DNA of 64,000 nucleotides from Natronorubrum tibetense GA33 (GTDB lineage Archaea; Halobacteriota; Halobacteria; Halobacteriales; Natrialbaceae). The position numbers and the translations under genes are program-made. Of this stretch, positions 1 through 9,378 are shown one piece after another. Numbering within the stretch: the stretch's first letter is position 1; every line of letters begins with the position of its first letter. The stretch lies in the NCBI RefSeq assembly GCF_000383975.1, contig NZ_KB913017.1:3200265-3264264 (forward strand), read 5' to 3'. Below the pieces are notes generated by a model. That model did no database searches, was not told the DNA's origin, and saw only the letters and a program-made list of their open reading frames with translations.

Positions 1-88
1 GTCCTAAGCGCTGCGCCGTTGGCCTGGCTTGGCTACCCGCGCGCACTCTCAGCTATCCACGAACTCAGTAAGAAACTGTCGATACGTA

Positions 89-262
89 CTACGGGTGTGT
101 CAACGGTTCCTCGGGTGACCAGTCCGGCGGAACGATGAACGTCACGTGCTCCGAGTCCCGGAGTTGATGTAGCTCCGCCGCTTGTTCGGCCAGCGATCGA
201 TCCCGGTACGGCATTTCTAAACCGCATCCGGTGCAGACGAGCTTGCATGTTGGCTCTTTCAT
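89..262 (-). CDS. Small Cys-rich haloarchaeal protein (57 aa), unknown function
   Basis: A 57-codon frame from ATG at 262 to TAG at 89. The N-terminal third has three cysteines in the pattern C-x3-C-x2-C-G (residues 6, 10, 13), suggesting a half zinc knuckle. The rest is acidic and ends in a Pro-rich tail (VPPDWSPEEP). A helix-like AEQAAELHQLRDSEH stretch follows the cysteines. Codon use is haloarchaeal (C/G at third positions), which supports coding. No function is assigned. It could bind a metal as a dimer, since a single CxxC-type half-site is present. Confidence 0.55.
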   Translation of the reverse strand: MKEPTCKLVCTGCGLEMPYRDRSLAEQAAELHQLRDSEHVTFIVPPDWSPEEPLTHP

Positions 263-490
263 AGACGAGACGCAGCCGCGGATCGTACCCGGACGACGAG
301 CGTCTATTGGAGTGGAGGGACAGCGACGGTTTAGTAGTTGTATCCTAGTGAAAATGACAGTGAACGGCCAATCCGCCTACTCGTTCGTAGCTGAACGTTG
401 TCCGGGACAGCGCTGCATTGGCCGATCGTTTCGTCGAGTGTACGTCTCGAGGACCACCGATATACTCCACTTTTGACATACCTATTCCGT

Positions 491-498
491 AGCTTTAT
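491..498 (+). promoter_or_regulatory. TATA-like box of the TFB-like gene
   Basis: The T/A-rich octamer ctttatcg sits about 26-33 bases before the ATG at 524, the spacing expected of a leaderless haloarchaeal transcript. It supports choosing 524 rather than an upstream in-frame start. Confidence 0.4.
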
Positions 499-523
499 CG
501 GCGATGCACCGATATCCTGTCGT

Positions 524-832
524 ATGCACAGCGCTCGAGATCGTATCGAATACGAACAGTGGCTCGATGAACTCGAGTGCGTCGCGGACCGGCTGGAGCT
601 TTCGACCGACGCACGGTCGTGTGCGGTGGATCTCTTTCTGGCCGACGTTCCCGACGAAGACCGGTCGAAACAGGCTGTTCTCGCGGCCAGCGTCTACGCC
701 GGATCGCTCGTCGCGGGCGACGGCCGAACGCAGGGGGCCGTTGCCGACGCTGCAGACGTCTCGCGACTCTCGATTCAATCCCGCTGGAAGGAGTTACTCG
801 AGACGGCGGGTCTCGAACCACCGCGATGGTAG
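524..832 (+). CDS. Stand-alone TFB/TFIIB-type cyclin-fold protein (102 aa)
   Basis: A 102-residue acidic protein matching one cyclin repeat of archaeal transcription factor B. It has a helical core and a C-terminal segment (VADAADVSRLSIQSRWKEL) that resembles the DNA-contacting helix-turn-helix of TFB second cyclin repeats. The N-terminal zinc ribbon, the B-finger and the other cyclin repeat are absent, so it cannot be a normal initiation factor. Full TFBs are about 300-330 residues. Such short single-repeat proteins are common in haloarchaea and may act as regulators or decoys, which is inference. The start at 524 is preceded by a TATA-like box at leaderless spacing. The frame stays open upstream to 398 but that part lacks haloarchaeal composition. 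Confidence 0.75.
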   Translation: MHSARDRIEYEQWLDELECVADRLELSTDARSCAVDLFLADVPDEDRSKQAVLAASVYAGSLVAGDGRTQGAVADAADVSRLSIQSRWKELLETAGLEPPRW

Positions 833-974
833 GTCGATCTAAGCCTCCGTTTCGACCGTTTCAGGAGGACAGTTTTACACTGAGACACTGTAAGTAGACG
901 ATACGCAGCCGAAACCGAGTACAACAGCAGTGAACGGGCACCTACATCGGAGGTGATGGACGCAACTCTCCGAC

Positions 975-1466
975 TCACTCCGAGCGGTCCGTTTCGCGCT
1001 CCGCGTCCTCGAGGACGTTCCCGTGTTCGTCAATTTCGCCCATGACGATTCGCGTACTCGAGATGATGTCGCCGTCGTCGGCCCGCAGGTGCGGAACGAC
1101 GACAACCTCGAGTGGGTCGTGCCCTCGTTCGCGACGGATTTCGTTGATCCGTTCGCCGCCATCTTTGGTTTCGGGCGAGACGACCAAATAGTCGAACTGC
1201 GGTTCGGTCGCGATCCCGGTCGGTCCGTCGAGGCGTCGAATCTCGAACTCGCGGTCGTAGTTGTCGGTGATCGACTCGAGTTCGTCTTCGAGCGCCGCTT
1301 TCCGCTCGTCGAACGCTCTGACCCGTCGCTCGACGTGTCGTGTCTTCGGTGCGAGTTCGTCGCTCGTCAGTCCCACAGTCACGTCCCCGAGTTCGAACGC
1401 CCGTTCGAACAGCCGACGATGGCCATCGTGGACGGGGTCGAACGTCCCACCAAGCGCGACGTCCAT
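975..1466 (-). CDS. coaD: Phosphopantetheine adenylyltransferase, archaeal type
   Basis: Transfers AMP from ATP to 4'-phosphopantetheine to give dephospho-CoA, the penultimate step of CoA synthesis, in the cytoplasm. The 163-residue protein begins MDVALGGTFDPVHDGH, containing the nucleotidyltransferase T/HxGH signature (HDGH). The second conserved element ISSTRI lies near residue 140. The length fits the archaeal PPAT family (about 150-170 aa). ATG 1466 is chosen because the signature must be at the extreme N-terminus, and the longer upstream frame is basic and unlike the family. It is divergent from the malic enzyme gene at 1613, leaving about 145 bases for two promoters. Confidence 0.93.
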   Translation of the reverse strand: MDVALGGTFDPVHDGHRRLFERAFELGDVTVGLTSDELAPKTRHVERRVRAFDERKAALEDELESITDNYDREFEIRRLDGPTGIATEPQFDYLVVSPETKDGGERINEIRRERGHDPLEVVVVPHLRADDGDIISSTRIVMGEIDEHGNVLEDAERETDRSE

Positions 1467-1582
1467 ACCCCACCTCACTCGAGCGGTGCGTATAAAACGG
1501 TCGAATCGGGGAACGAAGCGACGCGAGACGCGAGACCGATCGCGAGTGGTTTCGACAACTGTCGTACCTCCCCTTCGCATTG

Positions 1583-1590
1583 TTTTTAGT
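1583..1590 (+). promoter_or_regulatory. TATA-like box of the malic enzyme gene
   Basis: T-rich tttttagt located 23-30 bases before ATG 1613, consistent with leaderless initiation and with 1613 as the true start. Confidence 0.45.
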
Positions 1591-1612
1591 AGTCGCCCGC
1601 AGTGTCCCCGAT

Positions 1613-3868
1613 ATGGGATTAGACGAGGATTCACTGGAGTACCACCGAACCGATCCGCCCGGAAAGATCGAAATTTCGACCACGAAGCCGACGAACACGC
1701 AGCGTGATCTCTCGCTCGCGTACTCGCCCGGTGTCGCCGCGCCGTGTTTAGAGATCGACGAGGACGAGAACGAGGCGTACACCTACACGGCCAAGGGCAA
1801 CCTCGTCGGCGTCGTCTCGAACGGCTCCGCGGTGCTCGGACTCGGCGACATCGGCGCGCAGGCGTCGAAACCCGTCATGGAAGGGAAGGGCGTCCTCTTC
1901 AAGCGCTTCGCTGATATCGACGTCTTCGACATCGAACTCGACGAGGCCGATCCGAACAAGATCGTCGAGGCCGTCAAGATGATGGAGCCGACGTTCGGCG
2001 GCGTCAATCTCGAGGACATCAAAGCCCCCGAGTGTTTCACCGTTGAGGAACGTCTGCGCGAGGAGATCGATATTCCGGTCTTCCACGACGACCAGCACGG
2101 CACCGCAATCATCTCGGGCGCTGCCCTGCTCAACGCCGCCGATATCGCTGGCAAGGACCTCGAAGACCTCGAAATCGTCTTCTCGGGGGCCGGAGCAAGC
2201 GCGATCGCGACGGCCCGCTTCTACGTTTCGCTGGGCTGTAAGAAAGAGAATATCACCCTGTGTGACTCTTCGGGGATCATCACCCAGGAACGCGCCGAGG
2301 CGGGCGATGTCAACGAGTACAAACGGCAGTTCGCTCGCGATGTCCCCGAAGGCGACCTCGCGGATGCGATGGACGGTGCGGACGTCTTCGTCGGCCTCTC
2401 GATCGGCGGCATCGTCTCTCAGGAGATGGTGCAGTCGATGGCCGAGGATCCGATCGTCTTTGCGATGGCCAACCCCGATCCTGAGATCGGCTACGAGGAG
2501 GCCAAACAGGCCCGCGACGATACCGTCATCATGGCGACCGGACGCTCGGACTATCCGAATCAGGTCAACAACGTTCTCGGGTTCCCCTTCATCTTCCGCG
2601 GCGCGCTCGACGTGCGCGCGACCGAGATCAACGAAGAGATGAAAGTCGCCTGCGCCGAGGCGCTGGCCGACCTCGCACGGCAGGACGTCCCCGACGCGGT
2701 CGTCAAGGCCTACGGCGACGACCCGATCCAGTACGGCCCGAACTACATCATCCCGAAACCGGTCGACCCCCGGGTGCTCTTCCGCGTGGCACCGTCGATC
2801 GCAGAGGCCGCGATGGAGTCCGGCGCCGCACGGACCGAGATCGACCTCGAGGCCTACGAGGAGGAACTCGAGGCCCGCCTCGGTAAGTCGCGCGAAATGA
2901 TGCGCGTTGTGCTCAACAAGGCGAAAAGCGACCCCAAGACGGTCGCCCTCGCGGAGGGCGAGAACGAGAAGATGATCCGGGCGGCCTACCAGATCCAGGA
3001 GCAGGGGATCGCCCTGCCGATTTTGATCGGCGACGAGGGCGAGATTCGCCAAACCGCGGCGAACCTCGGGCTGGACTACGATCCGCAGGTCGCAGACCCC
3101 TCGGTCGGCGACTACGAGGAGTACGCCAACCGCCTGCACGAACTCCGCGCACGCAAGGGGATCACGCGAAGCGAGGCCGGCGAACTCGTCGAACGCGACT
3201 CGAACTACTTCGGCAGCGTGATGGTCGAACAGGGCGACGCCGACGCGCTCCTGACCGGCCTCTCCCACCACTATCCGTCCGCCTTGCGCCCGCCGCTGCA
3301 GGTCATCGGAACGGACGAGGACGTCGACTATGCCGCCGGCGTCTACCTGCTCACGTTCAAGAACCGCGTGATCTTCGTCGCCGACGCGACGGTCAATCAG
3401 GCCCCCAACGAGGACGTCCTCGCCGAGGTCACCAAACAGACCGGCAAACTCGCCCGCCGGTTCAACATCGAACCGCGCGCCGCGCTCTTGTCGTACTCGA
3501 ACTTCGGCAGCGTCGACAACGAGGGCACCCGCAAACCCCGTAAGGCAGCCGCGATGCTCCAGGACGACCCCGAGGTCGACTTCCCCGTCGACGGGGAGAT
3601 GCAGGCCGACACGGCCGTCGTCGAGGACATCCTCGAGGGCACCTACGGCTTCTCGGATCTGAACGAGCCCGCGAACGTGCTGGTCTTCCCGAACCTCGAG
3701 TCGGGCAACATCGGCTACAAGCTGCTCCAGCGCCTCGGTGGGGCCGACGCCATCGGCCCGATGCTGGTGGGGATGGACGAGCCGGTCCACGTCCTCCAGC
3801 GGGGCGACGAGGTCAAGGACATCGTCAACCTGGCGGGTGTGGCGGTCGTCGACGCACAGCAGGAGTAG
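1613..3868 (+). CDS. maeB: Malic enzyme with C-terminal phosphotransacetylase-like domain
   Basis: Oxidatively decarboxylates malate to pyruvate with reduction of NAD(P)+, linking the TCA cycle to pyruvate and acetyl-CoA pools in the cytoplasm. The 751-residue protein has the two-part MaeB architecture. Residues about 1-420 are the malic enzyme part: [12 protein letters not shown] near residue 40, a [17 protein letters not shown] segment, the DDQHGTA metal/substrate motif and a Rossmann-type [10 protein letters not shown]. Residues about 430-751 are a PTA-like domain that in bacterial MaeB senses acetyl-CoA and usually lacks transferase activity (family knowledge). Length is normal for MaeB. 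NADP preference is usual for the family but not read here. A PEP carboxylase is encoded in the same window, so both sides of the anaplerotic node are present. Confidence 0.96.
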   Translation: MGLDEDSLEYHRTDPPGKIEISTTKPTNTQRDLSLAYSPGVAAPCLEIDEDENEAYTYTAKGNLVGVVSNGSAVLGLGDIGAQASKPVMEGKGVLFKRFADIDVFDIELDEADPNKIVEAVKMMEPTFGGVNLEDIKAPECFTVEERLREEIDIPVFHDDQHGTAIISGAALLNAADIAGKDLEDLEIVFSGAGASAIATARFYVSLGCKKENITLCDSSGIITQERAEAGDVNEYKRQFARDVPEGDLADAMDGADVFVGLSIGGIVSQEMVQSMAEDPIVFAMANPDPEIGYEEAKQARDDTVIMATGRSDYPNQVNNVLGFPFIFRGALDVRATEINEEMKVACAEALADLARQDVPDAVVKAYGDDPIQYGPNYIIPKPVDPRVLFRVAPSIAEAAMESGAARTEIDLEAYEEELEARLGKSREMMRVVLNKAKSDPKTVALAEGENEKMIRAAYQIQEQGIALPILIGDEGEIRQTAANLGLDYDPQVADPSVGDYEEYANRLHELRARKGITRSEAGELVERDSNYFGSVMVEQGDADALLTGLSHHYPSALRPPLQVIGTDEDVDYAAGVYLLTFKNRVIFVADATVNQAPNEDVLAEVTKQTGKLARRFNIEPRAALLSYSNFGSVDNEGTRKPRKAAAMLQDDPEVDFPVDGEMQADTAVVEDILEGTYGFSDLNEPANVLVFPNLESGNIGYKLLQRLGGADAIGPMLVGMDEPVHVLQRGDEVKDIVNLAGVAVVDAQQE

Positions 3869-3869
3869 C

Positions 3870-4125
3870 GCGGTTCGGAGCGAACGGAGTGAGCGAGAAC
3901 CGCGAAGAGACGAACGGCGAACGGAGTGAGCCGTGAGTAACGAGGGATCAAAGATCCCTCGAACGAACGGGCGCACAGCGCCCGCGAGGAGCGCGATTCG
4001 GAGCGAACGCGGTTCGGAGCGAGAACCGCGGAAAAGCGAACGGTGACCGAAGGGAACCGTGAGCGGACGAAGTGAATGAGAACCGCGAATTTCGAACGGG
4101 GTGGAACGACCCGTGAGCAAGCGAC
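3870..4125 (+). repeat. Cluster of palindromes with a GAGCGAAnGGAGTGAG-like loop
   Basis: The 310-base gap after the malic enzyme contains no gene. It is almost wholly made of short stem-loops set end to end: GCGGTTC/GAACCGC (3870-3876 with 3897-3903), ACGGC/GCCGT, GAGGGATC/GATCCCTC around a 3-base loop, GGGCGC/GCGCCC, a second GCGGTTC/GAACCGC and ACGGT/ACCGT. Several loops carry variants of gagcgaacggagtgag. The first hairpins could terminate transcription, but the serial arrangement looks like a REP-type repeat array. Confidence 0.75.
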
Positions 4126-4178
4126 GATCGATCACCGCGTTTTAGCTGTCGCGGGTACCGAGTGTCAGTAGACCCCGA

Positions 4179-5531
4179 ATGCAACGTCCGAACAACTCCG
4201 CCGCGTCGGAGACCGGTCGAGACCGTGGTGCTGGCTGCTCCCGCCGGCGACTGCTCGCCGCGAGCGGGGCGACCGCGGCGACGGGACTCGCCGGCTGTGT
4301 CGATCTTCCGTCAACACTGGACCGCCGCCTCGAGGGCTCCGAGGACGTCTCGCTGTTCCACGGCGGCCTGCGTCGACTCGGCTACTATCCCGACGAAACC
4401 GTCCCGGACTCGGTGGCCGTCAACTGGGAGTTCCCGCTCAACTACGTCGAGCACACGGCAGCCAAGTCCAGTCCCGTGCCGACGCCCGACGGGGAAACGA
4501 TCGTGTTCGCGGGCGATACTGGCTGGCTCTACGGCTACACGCCGGGGGGCGAACTGCGCTGGTCGACGCGGACGGGTGCAACGGATCTCGGCTTTCACGG
4601 CTCGGCGGCCGTCGTCGGCGACACCGCTTACATCGGCGGCTACGACGGCGACCTCTACGCGCTGGATGTCGACACCGGCGAGATCGTTTGGCGGACCAGA
4701 TCCGCGGATCTCGACGGGGCACTCGCGATCGGCTCGAGTCCGGCCTATCACGACGGCTCGCTGTACGTCGTCTCCGAGTACGGCTCTCCCTCCACGGGGA
4801 CGCTTTGGGAGATCGATCCGAACACCGGCGAGCCGACGTGGAAAGACGACCGCATGTGGGGCCAGCCCCATCCCTCGCCCACGATCGACCTCGAGGCCGG
4901 GCGCATCCTCGCCGGCTCGAACGACGGCGTCCTCTACTGCTGGGAGTACCCCTCTCTCGAGTTTCGCTGGGAGTTTCAGGCCGAGGCCGACGGCGAGGAA
5001 CGGGAGGGCGGCGCGTTCCGCGCGGGAGCTGAGATCAAGGGAACGCTCGCGGCCCATGACGGCTACGGCTATTTCGGCAGTTGGGATGACAACTTCTACT
5101 GCCTCGATCTCGAGGACGGCTCTCAGGAGTGGGCGTTCGAAGCGGGCAGATCGATCATGTCGAATCCGGCGGTCGATGTCGAGACGGATATCGTCTACAT
5201 GGGAAGCGACGACGGCTTCGTCTACGCGCTCGACGCCGCATCGGGCGAGGAGATCTGGTCGACGGATGTCGACGGCCGCGTCATCGGTGCGCTGACGGTC
5301 ACCGCCGAGACGGTACTCGCCGGCTCTTACGATTCGCACCTCTACGCGCTGGACAAGGAAACGGGCGACCGGAACTGGCGGGTCGAGAACCGGGGTCGCG
5401 TCACCAGCGCGCCGGTTCCCGTCGACGGCCGAATCTACTACGCGGAACGGGCCGTCGTATCGACGGGCGACGAAAACGAGGAGACGACCGAGGTTCCGGG
5501 CCACGCGTACTGTCTGGTGAGTGACGAATGA
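4179..5531 (+). CDS. Tat-exported PQQ-type beta-propeller lipoprotein
   Basis: A 450-residue protein predicted to be exported folded and lipid-anchored. The N-terminus has a twin-arginine motif (CSRRRLLAASG), a short hydrophobic stretch and a lipobox LAGC, with the lipidated Cys near residue 40. The mature part contains repeated blades of the PQQ-like/quinoprotein propeller type, recognisable by recurring LYALD-x3-GE-x-W units (such as LYALDVDTGEIVW, VYALDAASGEEIW, LYALDKETG). Whether it binds PQQ or any cofactor cannot be told; many haloarchaeal members are probably scaffold or binding propellers without dehydrogenase activity. Start 4179 is the ATG giving a complete Tat signal. It stands alone between the palindrome cluster and rps8e. 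Confidence 0.85.
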   Translation: MQRPNNSAASETGRDRGAGCSRRRLLAASGATAATGLAGCVDLPSTLDRRLEGSEDVSLFHGGLRRLGYYPDETVPDSVAVNWEFPLNYVEHTAAKSSPVPTPDGETIVFAGDTGWLYGYTPGGELRWSTRTGATDLGFHGSAAVVGDTAYIGGYDGDLYALDVDTGEIVWRTRSADLDGALAIGSSPAYHDGSLYVVSEYGSPSTGTLWEIDPNTGEPTWKDDRMWGQPHPSPTIDLEAGRILAGSNDGVLYCWEYPSLEFRWEFQAEADGEEREGGAFRAGAEIKGTLAAHDGYGYFGSWDDNFYCLDLEDGSQEWAFEAGRSIMSNPAVDVETDIVYMGSDDGFVYALDAASGEEIWSTDVDGRVIGALTVTAETVLAGSYDSHLYALDKETGDRNWRVENRGRVTSAPVPVDGRIYYAERAVVSTGDENEETTEVPGHAYCLVSDE

Positions 5532-5671
5532 GGTCGGGTGCGGACGAACGAGATCGGGTGAGACGGGAACGGACGAAAGAGAACGAGCGAGTTCGACTCG
5601 AGCGCGACGATCGCCATATCGTGTGAGCACGACGCATGGCCGTCGTTCATCGCCGGCGTCCATCCCGTTGC

Positions 5672-5680
5672 ATATAAATA
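5672..5680 (+). promoter_or_regulatory. TATA box of rps8e
   Basis: A clear atataaata lies 23-31 bases upstream of ATG 5703, the best TATA box in the left half of the window and typical of a highly expressed leaderless ribosomal protein gene. Confidence 0.7.
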
Positions 5681-5702
5681 TCCGCCGAGATTGTTTGCGG
5701 GT

Positions 5703-6074
5703 ATGCAAGACCAGGGTAGCTCTACGCGCAAGCGAACCGGTGGCCGACTGAAGAACGTCCGCAAACGCCGGAAAGACGAACTCGGCCGCCTGCCGACCGA
5801 GACGCAGGTCGGCGAGCAGCGATTCCGAACCGTCGACGTCCGCGGTAACGGGACGAAGACCCGCGCGCTCGCAACGGATGTCGCGAGCGTCAACAAGGGC
5901 GACGAGACCGTCTCGGCCGACATCGAAGACGTCGTCGAGAACGACGCCAACCCGAACTACGTCCGCCGAAACATCATCACGAAGGGCGCCGTCATCGACA
6001 CCTCGGAAGGACAGGCCCGCGTCACGTCCCGACCCGGCCAGACCGGTCAGGTCAACGCCGTTCTCCTCGAGTAA
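5703..6074 (+). CDS. rps8e: 30S ribosomal protein S8e
   Basis: Small-subunit ribosomal protein of archaea and eukaryotes. The 123-residue product starts MQDQGSSTRKRTGGRL, followed by the basic KNVRKRRKDELGR segment, and ends with the conserved region containing NYVRRNIITKGAVIDT and VTSRPGQTGQVNAVLL. Length matches archaeal S8e (about 120-130). The start at 5703 is set by the strong TATA box 25 bases upstream; the four extra upstream codons would begin inside the expected transcription start. It is monocistronic here. Confidence 0.98.
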   Translation: MQDQGSSTRKRTGGRLKNVRKRRKDELGRLPTETQVGEQRFRTVDVRGNGTKTRALATDVASVNKGDETVSADIEDVVENDANPNYVRRNIITKGAVIDTSEGQARVTSRPGQTGQVNAVLLE

Positions 6075-6227
6075 GTCCTCGATTCTCGGTTCGTCCGACG
6101 GCAACGGACGCGACTCGTACTATCCGCCCGATCGCGAGTGACGACCCTCACGGGCGTATTCCTTACAGCGCTCGAGACGGCGACGATTGGCGCACTCGAG
6201 CTATCAATTTCGCGACGAAGCTGCGAC

Positions 6228-7223
6228 TCAGGGCCGCGGCGCGGCCTTCTGCAGGGCCGTCTCCGCGATGTTGCCGCCGTAGTCCGCGCTGCGGGAGAGC
6301 GAGTCGACGATCAATCCGAGCGACTGGGCTTGGACAGGGTCTAAGTCGCGCAGCATGTCGTCGATCCGCCGGGTGTGTTCGTCGATCTCGAGGACGGACT
6401 CCAGGGCGGCGTGGCCCAGCCGCGTCGCCTCCTCGGTCTCCTCGGCGACCAGCGCGTCCATCGCCTTCTCGAGGATGTCCGAGGCGTCCCCGTGAAGTTC
6501 GATGAGCGCGTCGGCGACGTCCTCGGGGATCTCCTCGAGCTTGAACGCGAGATTGGAGATCTTGGCCGCGTGATCGGCGACCCGTTCGAGCTGGCGCGCA
6601 CTCGAGTGGTAGTCGAAACAGTCCTCGCGGGGGACGCCGAGTTCCTCCGCGGCGCGGGGCGAGCGCAGCGTGGCGCGGAAAATCCGGGAGACGACGAGCC
6701 AGAGTCGGTCGACATCGTCGTCGCGCTCGATGACGTCCTGTGCGATGTCGTCGTCGTTCTCGACGAGCGCGGTGACGGCGTCTTCGAGCATCGACCGGGC
6801 GATCAGCCGCATGCGGCTCACGGCGTTGACGATCGAGAGCTCCGCGGAGTCGAGCAAGTCCTGGATAACGACGCTGTCGGTCGTCTCCTCTAACACTTCG
6901 ACTCCGACGAGACTCTGGGTCGCGCTCCTGATTGCGCTGCGCTGGTCGGTCGTGATCCGGCTCGCCTCGAGTCGGATGATATCGAAGCCGCTGACGTACA
7001 TCGTCATGACGGCCCGCGTGAGTCGTTCACCCTCCAGGTCAGTGATTTCGAGGGTGCCCTCCTGGCGATTGGTTTCGCTCTGTGGCGTCAACAGGAGGGA
7101 GTCGTTCTCGGGGTAGAATTCCACCGTCGTCCCGGCGCTGACGCCGTTGTCGGTCGCCCAGGATTTCGGCAGCGAGACGGTGTACGTCGAGCCGCCCGTC
7201 ACCTGCACTTTGCGCGTCTCCAT
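6228..7223 (-). CDS. AbrB-domain PhoU-type phosphate regulator
   Basis: A 331-residue protein. Residues 1-50 form a SpoVT/AbrB-like DNA-binding domain (METRKVQVTGGSTYTVSLPK, then WATDNGVSAGTTVEFYP). The remainder is a pair of PhoU helical-bundle repeats with acidic metal-binding turns, e.g. ERDDDVDRLW and HTRRIDDMLRDLD. PhoU proteins restrain the Pst transporter and PhoR-type kinases in bacteria (family knowledge). The fused DNA-binding domain suggests a direct transcriptional role, which is inference. It is transcribed divergently from pstS, with 200 bases between them containing a perfect palindrome at 7343-7359 that may be its operator. A second, plain PhoU lies at 16502. Confidence 0.93.
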   Translation of the reverse strand: METRKVQVTGGSTYTVSLPKSWATDNGVSAGTTVEFYPENDSLLLTPQSETNRQEGTLEITDLEGERLTRAVMTMYVSGFDIIRLEASRITTDQRSAIRSATQSLVGVEVLEETTDSVVIQDLLDSAELSIVNAVSRMRLIARSMLEDAVTALVENDDDIAQDVIERDDDVDRLWLVVSRIFRATLRSPRAAEELGVPREDCFDYHSSARQLERVADHAAKISNLAFKLEEIPEDVADALIELHGDASDILEKAMDALVAEETEEATRLGHAALESVLEIDEHTRRIDDMLRDLDPVQAQSLGLIVDSLSRSADYGGNIAETALQKAAPRP

Positions 7224-7342
7224 GCGAGAACGTTCGAGAGGGTACGTATAAATTCACTCCTCTCTATAGATGTGTTCCACCGGGACGATGGAACAATGTG
7301 GCGACCAATCGACGTATGAAACCGCTTTACAGTGCGTATTTA

Positions 7343-7359
7343 ATACTGTTACTCAGTAT
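7343..7359. promoter_or_regulatory. Palindromic candidate operator upstream of pstS
   Basis: Perfect inverted repeat ATACTG-ttact-CAGTAT in the divergent promoter region between the AbrB-PhoU gene and pstS, 12 bases upstream of the pstS TATA-like box. Position and symmetry suggest an operator; which protein binds is unknown, the neighbouring AbrB-PhoU protein being the obvious candidate. Confidence 0.45.
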
Positions 7360-7370
7360 CGAACATAGGG

Positions 7371-7379
7371 ATATATAGA
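7371..7379 (+). promoter_or_regulatory. TATA-like box of pstS
   Basis: The sequence atatataga in an A/T-rich stretch, 46-54 bases before ATG 7425. A transcript starting about 25 bases downstream would leave a short leader before 7425, or be nearly leaderless for GTG 7407. Confidence 0.5.
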
Positions 7380-7424
7380 TAACATAGTAGAGTATTTAGA
7401 CTGGACGTGCGCTATACCTATCCG

Positions 7425-8396
7425 ATGGGTACCGAGCCGATGTCCGGTGCGGACGGCGTCTCTCGTCGTCGCGTTTTACTCGGTGTCGCAGGATCGAGTC
7501 TGATGGGACTGTCGGGGTGTATCGTTCACGGCGAAGATAGCGGTCTCGAGGGCGAAATCGTTATCGACGGATCGAACACGTTGTTGCCCAACAGCGCCCT
7601 CGTCGCCGAACAGTTCAACTGGGAAAACAATCAGGTACAGATTCCCGTCAGGGGGTCGGGAACCGGGGCCGGCTTCCAACAATTCTGTCGCGGCGAAACG
7701 GATCTACAGAACGCGAGCCGCGACATCGCTGACGACGAACGGGATCTGTGCGACAGCAACGACGTCGACTGGATTCAACTCGAGGTCGTGACTGACGGCC
7801 TCGCCGTAATGAAACACCCGGAGAACGACTGGTGTGACTGTCTGACGACCGACGAACTCCGGGAACTGTGGGGGAGCGACTCCGATATCGAGACGTGGCA
7901 GGACCTCGACGACGAGTGGCCCGACGAGGAAATCTCATTCTACGGCCGTGATACGGCGTCGGGGACGTTCGATTACTTTACCGAGACGATCAACGGGGCC
8001 GTCGGAAACATTCGCAGCGACTACAGCGGGACGCCGGACACGAACGCGATCGTCCGCGGGGTCAGAGGGAATCGCAACGCGATCGGGTTCGGTGGTGCCG
8101 GCTACTACTACGAGAACGAGGACGAGCTCGATCTGATCGCCGTCGACGACGGTGACGGCTGTATCTACCCCGAACCGGAGACGATCGAAGAGGGCACGTA
8201 TACGCCGCTTTCGCGGCCGATGTACCTCTACGTACGCGAGCAATCGCTGGAGCGGGAAGTCGTCCGGGTGTTCCTCCGATATTACCTCGACAACACCCAG
8301 CAGACGGCTCGAGACGTTGGCTTCTACGCCGTTCCGGACGAGACGATCGACGCCCAACACGAGAAACTCGACGAACTATTCGAGGAATACGAATGA
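7425..8396 (+). CDS. pstS: Phosphate ABC transporter, substrate-binding lipoprotein PstS
   Basis: Binds phosphate outside the membrane and delivers it to PstCA. The precursor carries a twin-arginine signal (SRRRVLLGVAG) and lipobox LSGC, so it is expected to be a Tat-exported lipoprotein, as usual in haloarchaea. The mature part shows the PstS hallmarks IVIDGSNTLLP near the N-terminus, VRGSGTGAGFQQFCRGE and YGRDTASGTFDYFTE, which form the phosphate pocket. About 323 residues, normal for the family. Starts possible are GTG 7407, ATG 7425 or ATG 7440; all retain the Tat motif. It is first gene of the pst cluster, followed by pstC after 58 bases. Confidence 0.95.
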   Translation: MGTEPMSGADGVSRRRVLLGVAGSSLMGLSGCIVHGEDSGLEGEIVIDGSNTLLPNSALVAEQFNWENNQVQIPVRGSGTGAGFQQFCRGETDLQNASRDIADDERDLCDSNDVDWIQLEVVTDGLAVMKHPENDWCDCLTTDELRELWGSDSDIETWQDLDDEWPDEEISFYGRDTASGTFDYFTETINGAVGNIRSDYSGTPDTNAIVRGVRGNRNAIGFGGAGYYYENEDELDLIAVDDGDGCIYPEPETIEEGTYTPLSRPMYLYVREQSLEREVVRVFLRYYLDNTQQTARDVGFYAVPDETIDAQHEKLDELFEEYE

Positions 8397-8454
8397 ACAC
8401 AGCTACCGACGGCACTGAGCCACACACTGATCGACGAGGAATCTGGGGGAGACG

Positions 8455-9378
8455 ATGAGCACGGAGCCGATCGATCTCAGCCGTGAGGACAACAACGTCG
8501 GGTCGCTCATTGACCGGGCCGCGAAGTGGATCTTCTTCTCGTGTGCGCTCGTGACCGTGCTGACGACGCTGGCGATCATCATCGTCCTTCTGGACGGGGC
8601 GATCGACTTCTTTGCGGAGGTGTCGGTCGTCGAGTACCTCACGGGGACTACCTGGAACCCGCGGGACGCCACCGACCCGAGTTACGGGGTTCTCCCGCTC
8701 GTCTGGGGGACACTCGTGGTGACGATCGGCTCGGCGCTCATCGCGCTCCCGGTCGGTACGCTGACGGCGATCTACCTCTCGGAGTACGCCGACGAGCGAG
8801 TTCGCCGCACCGTCAAGCCCACCCTCGAGATACTGGCCGGGATCCCGACGATCGTCTACGGCTTCTTTGCGCTCTCGTTTATTACGCCGATCATCCAGTA
8901 CTTCTACGCGGACGTGGGGACGTTCAACGTGCTCTCCGGGGCGATCGTCGTCGGGATCATGATTATCCCGATGGTCTCGTCGATCTCCGAAGACGCGATG
9001 AGTTCGGTCCCCGATTCGCTTCGGAACGCCGCCTACGGTCTCGGTGCGACGAAGTTCGAGGTCTCGACGCAGGTAGTCCTCCCGGCGTCGCTGTCGGGAA
9101 TTCTCGCCGCGTACATTCTCGCTATTTCTCGAGCGATCGGCGAGACGATGGCGGTCACGCTCGCCGTCGGAATGCTCCCCCAGATCACGACGAGCCCGTT
9201 CGCCGAGATGCAGACGATGACGGCGTACATGGTAGAGATCGGAACCGGCGACGCCTCCGTCGGATCGATCGGCTACATGAGCCTGTTCGCAATCGGGCTG
9301 ACGCTCTTCGTGATGACCTTCCTGATGAACGTCGGTAGCATGTGGATCCGCTCGCGCTACCGGGAGGAGTACCAATGA
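8455..9378 (+). CDS. pstC: Phosphate ABC transporter permease PstC
   Basis: Integral-membrane half of the phosphate importer. The 307-residue protein has about six hydrophobic segments and the binding-protein-dependent permease EAA-type loop, here [20 protein letters not shown], which contacts the ATPase PstB. It also has [16 protein letters not shown], typical of Pst permeases. The length is normal. Its stop codon overlaps the pstA start by four bases (ATGA), implying translational coupling. Confidence 0.96.
   Translation: MSTEPIDLSREDNNVGSLIDRAAKWIFFSCALVTVLTTLAIIIVLLDGAIDFFAEVSVVEYLTGTTWNPRDATDPSYGVLPLVWGTLVVTIGSALIALPVGTLTAIYLSEYADERVRRTVKPTLEILAGIPTIVYGFFALSFITPIIQYFYADVGTFNVLSGAIVVGIMIIPMVSSISEDAMSSVPDSLRNAAYGLGATKFEVSTQVVLPASLSGILAAYILAISRAIGETMAVTLAVGMLPQITTSPFAEMQTMTAYMVEIGTGDASVGSIGYMSLFAIGLTLFVMTFLMNVGSMWIRSRYREEYQ

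Noticed and set aside
1748-4135. 795-codon open frame on the minus strand opposite the malic enzyme
   Set aside because: Antisense shadow created by high GC and biased codons; the plus strand has full MaeB motifs and the antisense product has no recognisable domain.
4311-6104. 597-codon minus-strand frame opposite the propeller protein and rps8e
   Set aside because: Covers two well-supported plus-strand genes, has Val/Arg/Asp shadow composition and no motifs.
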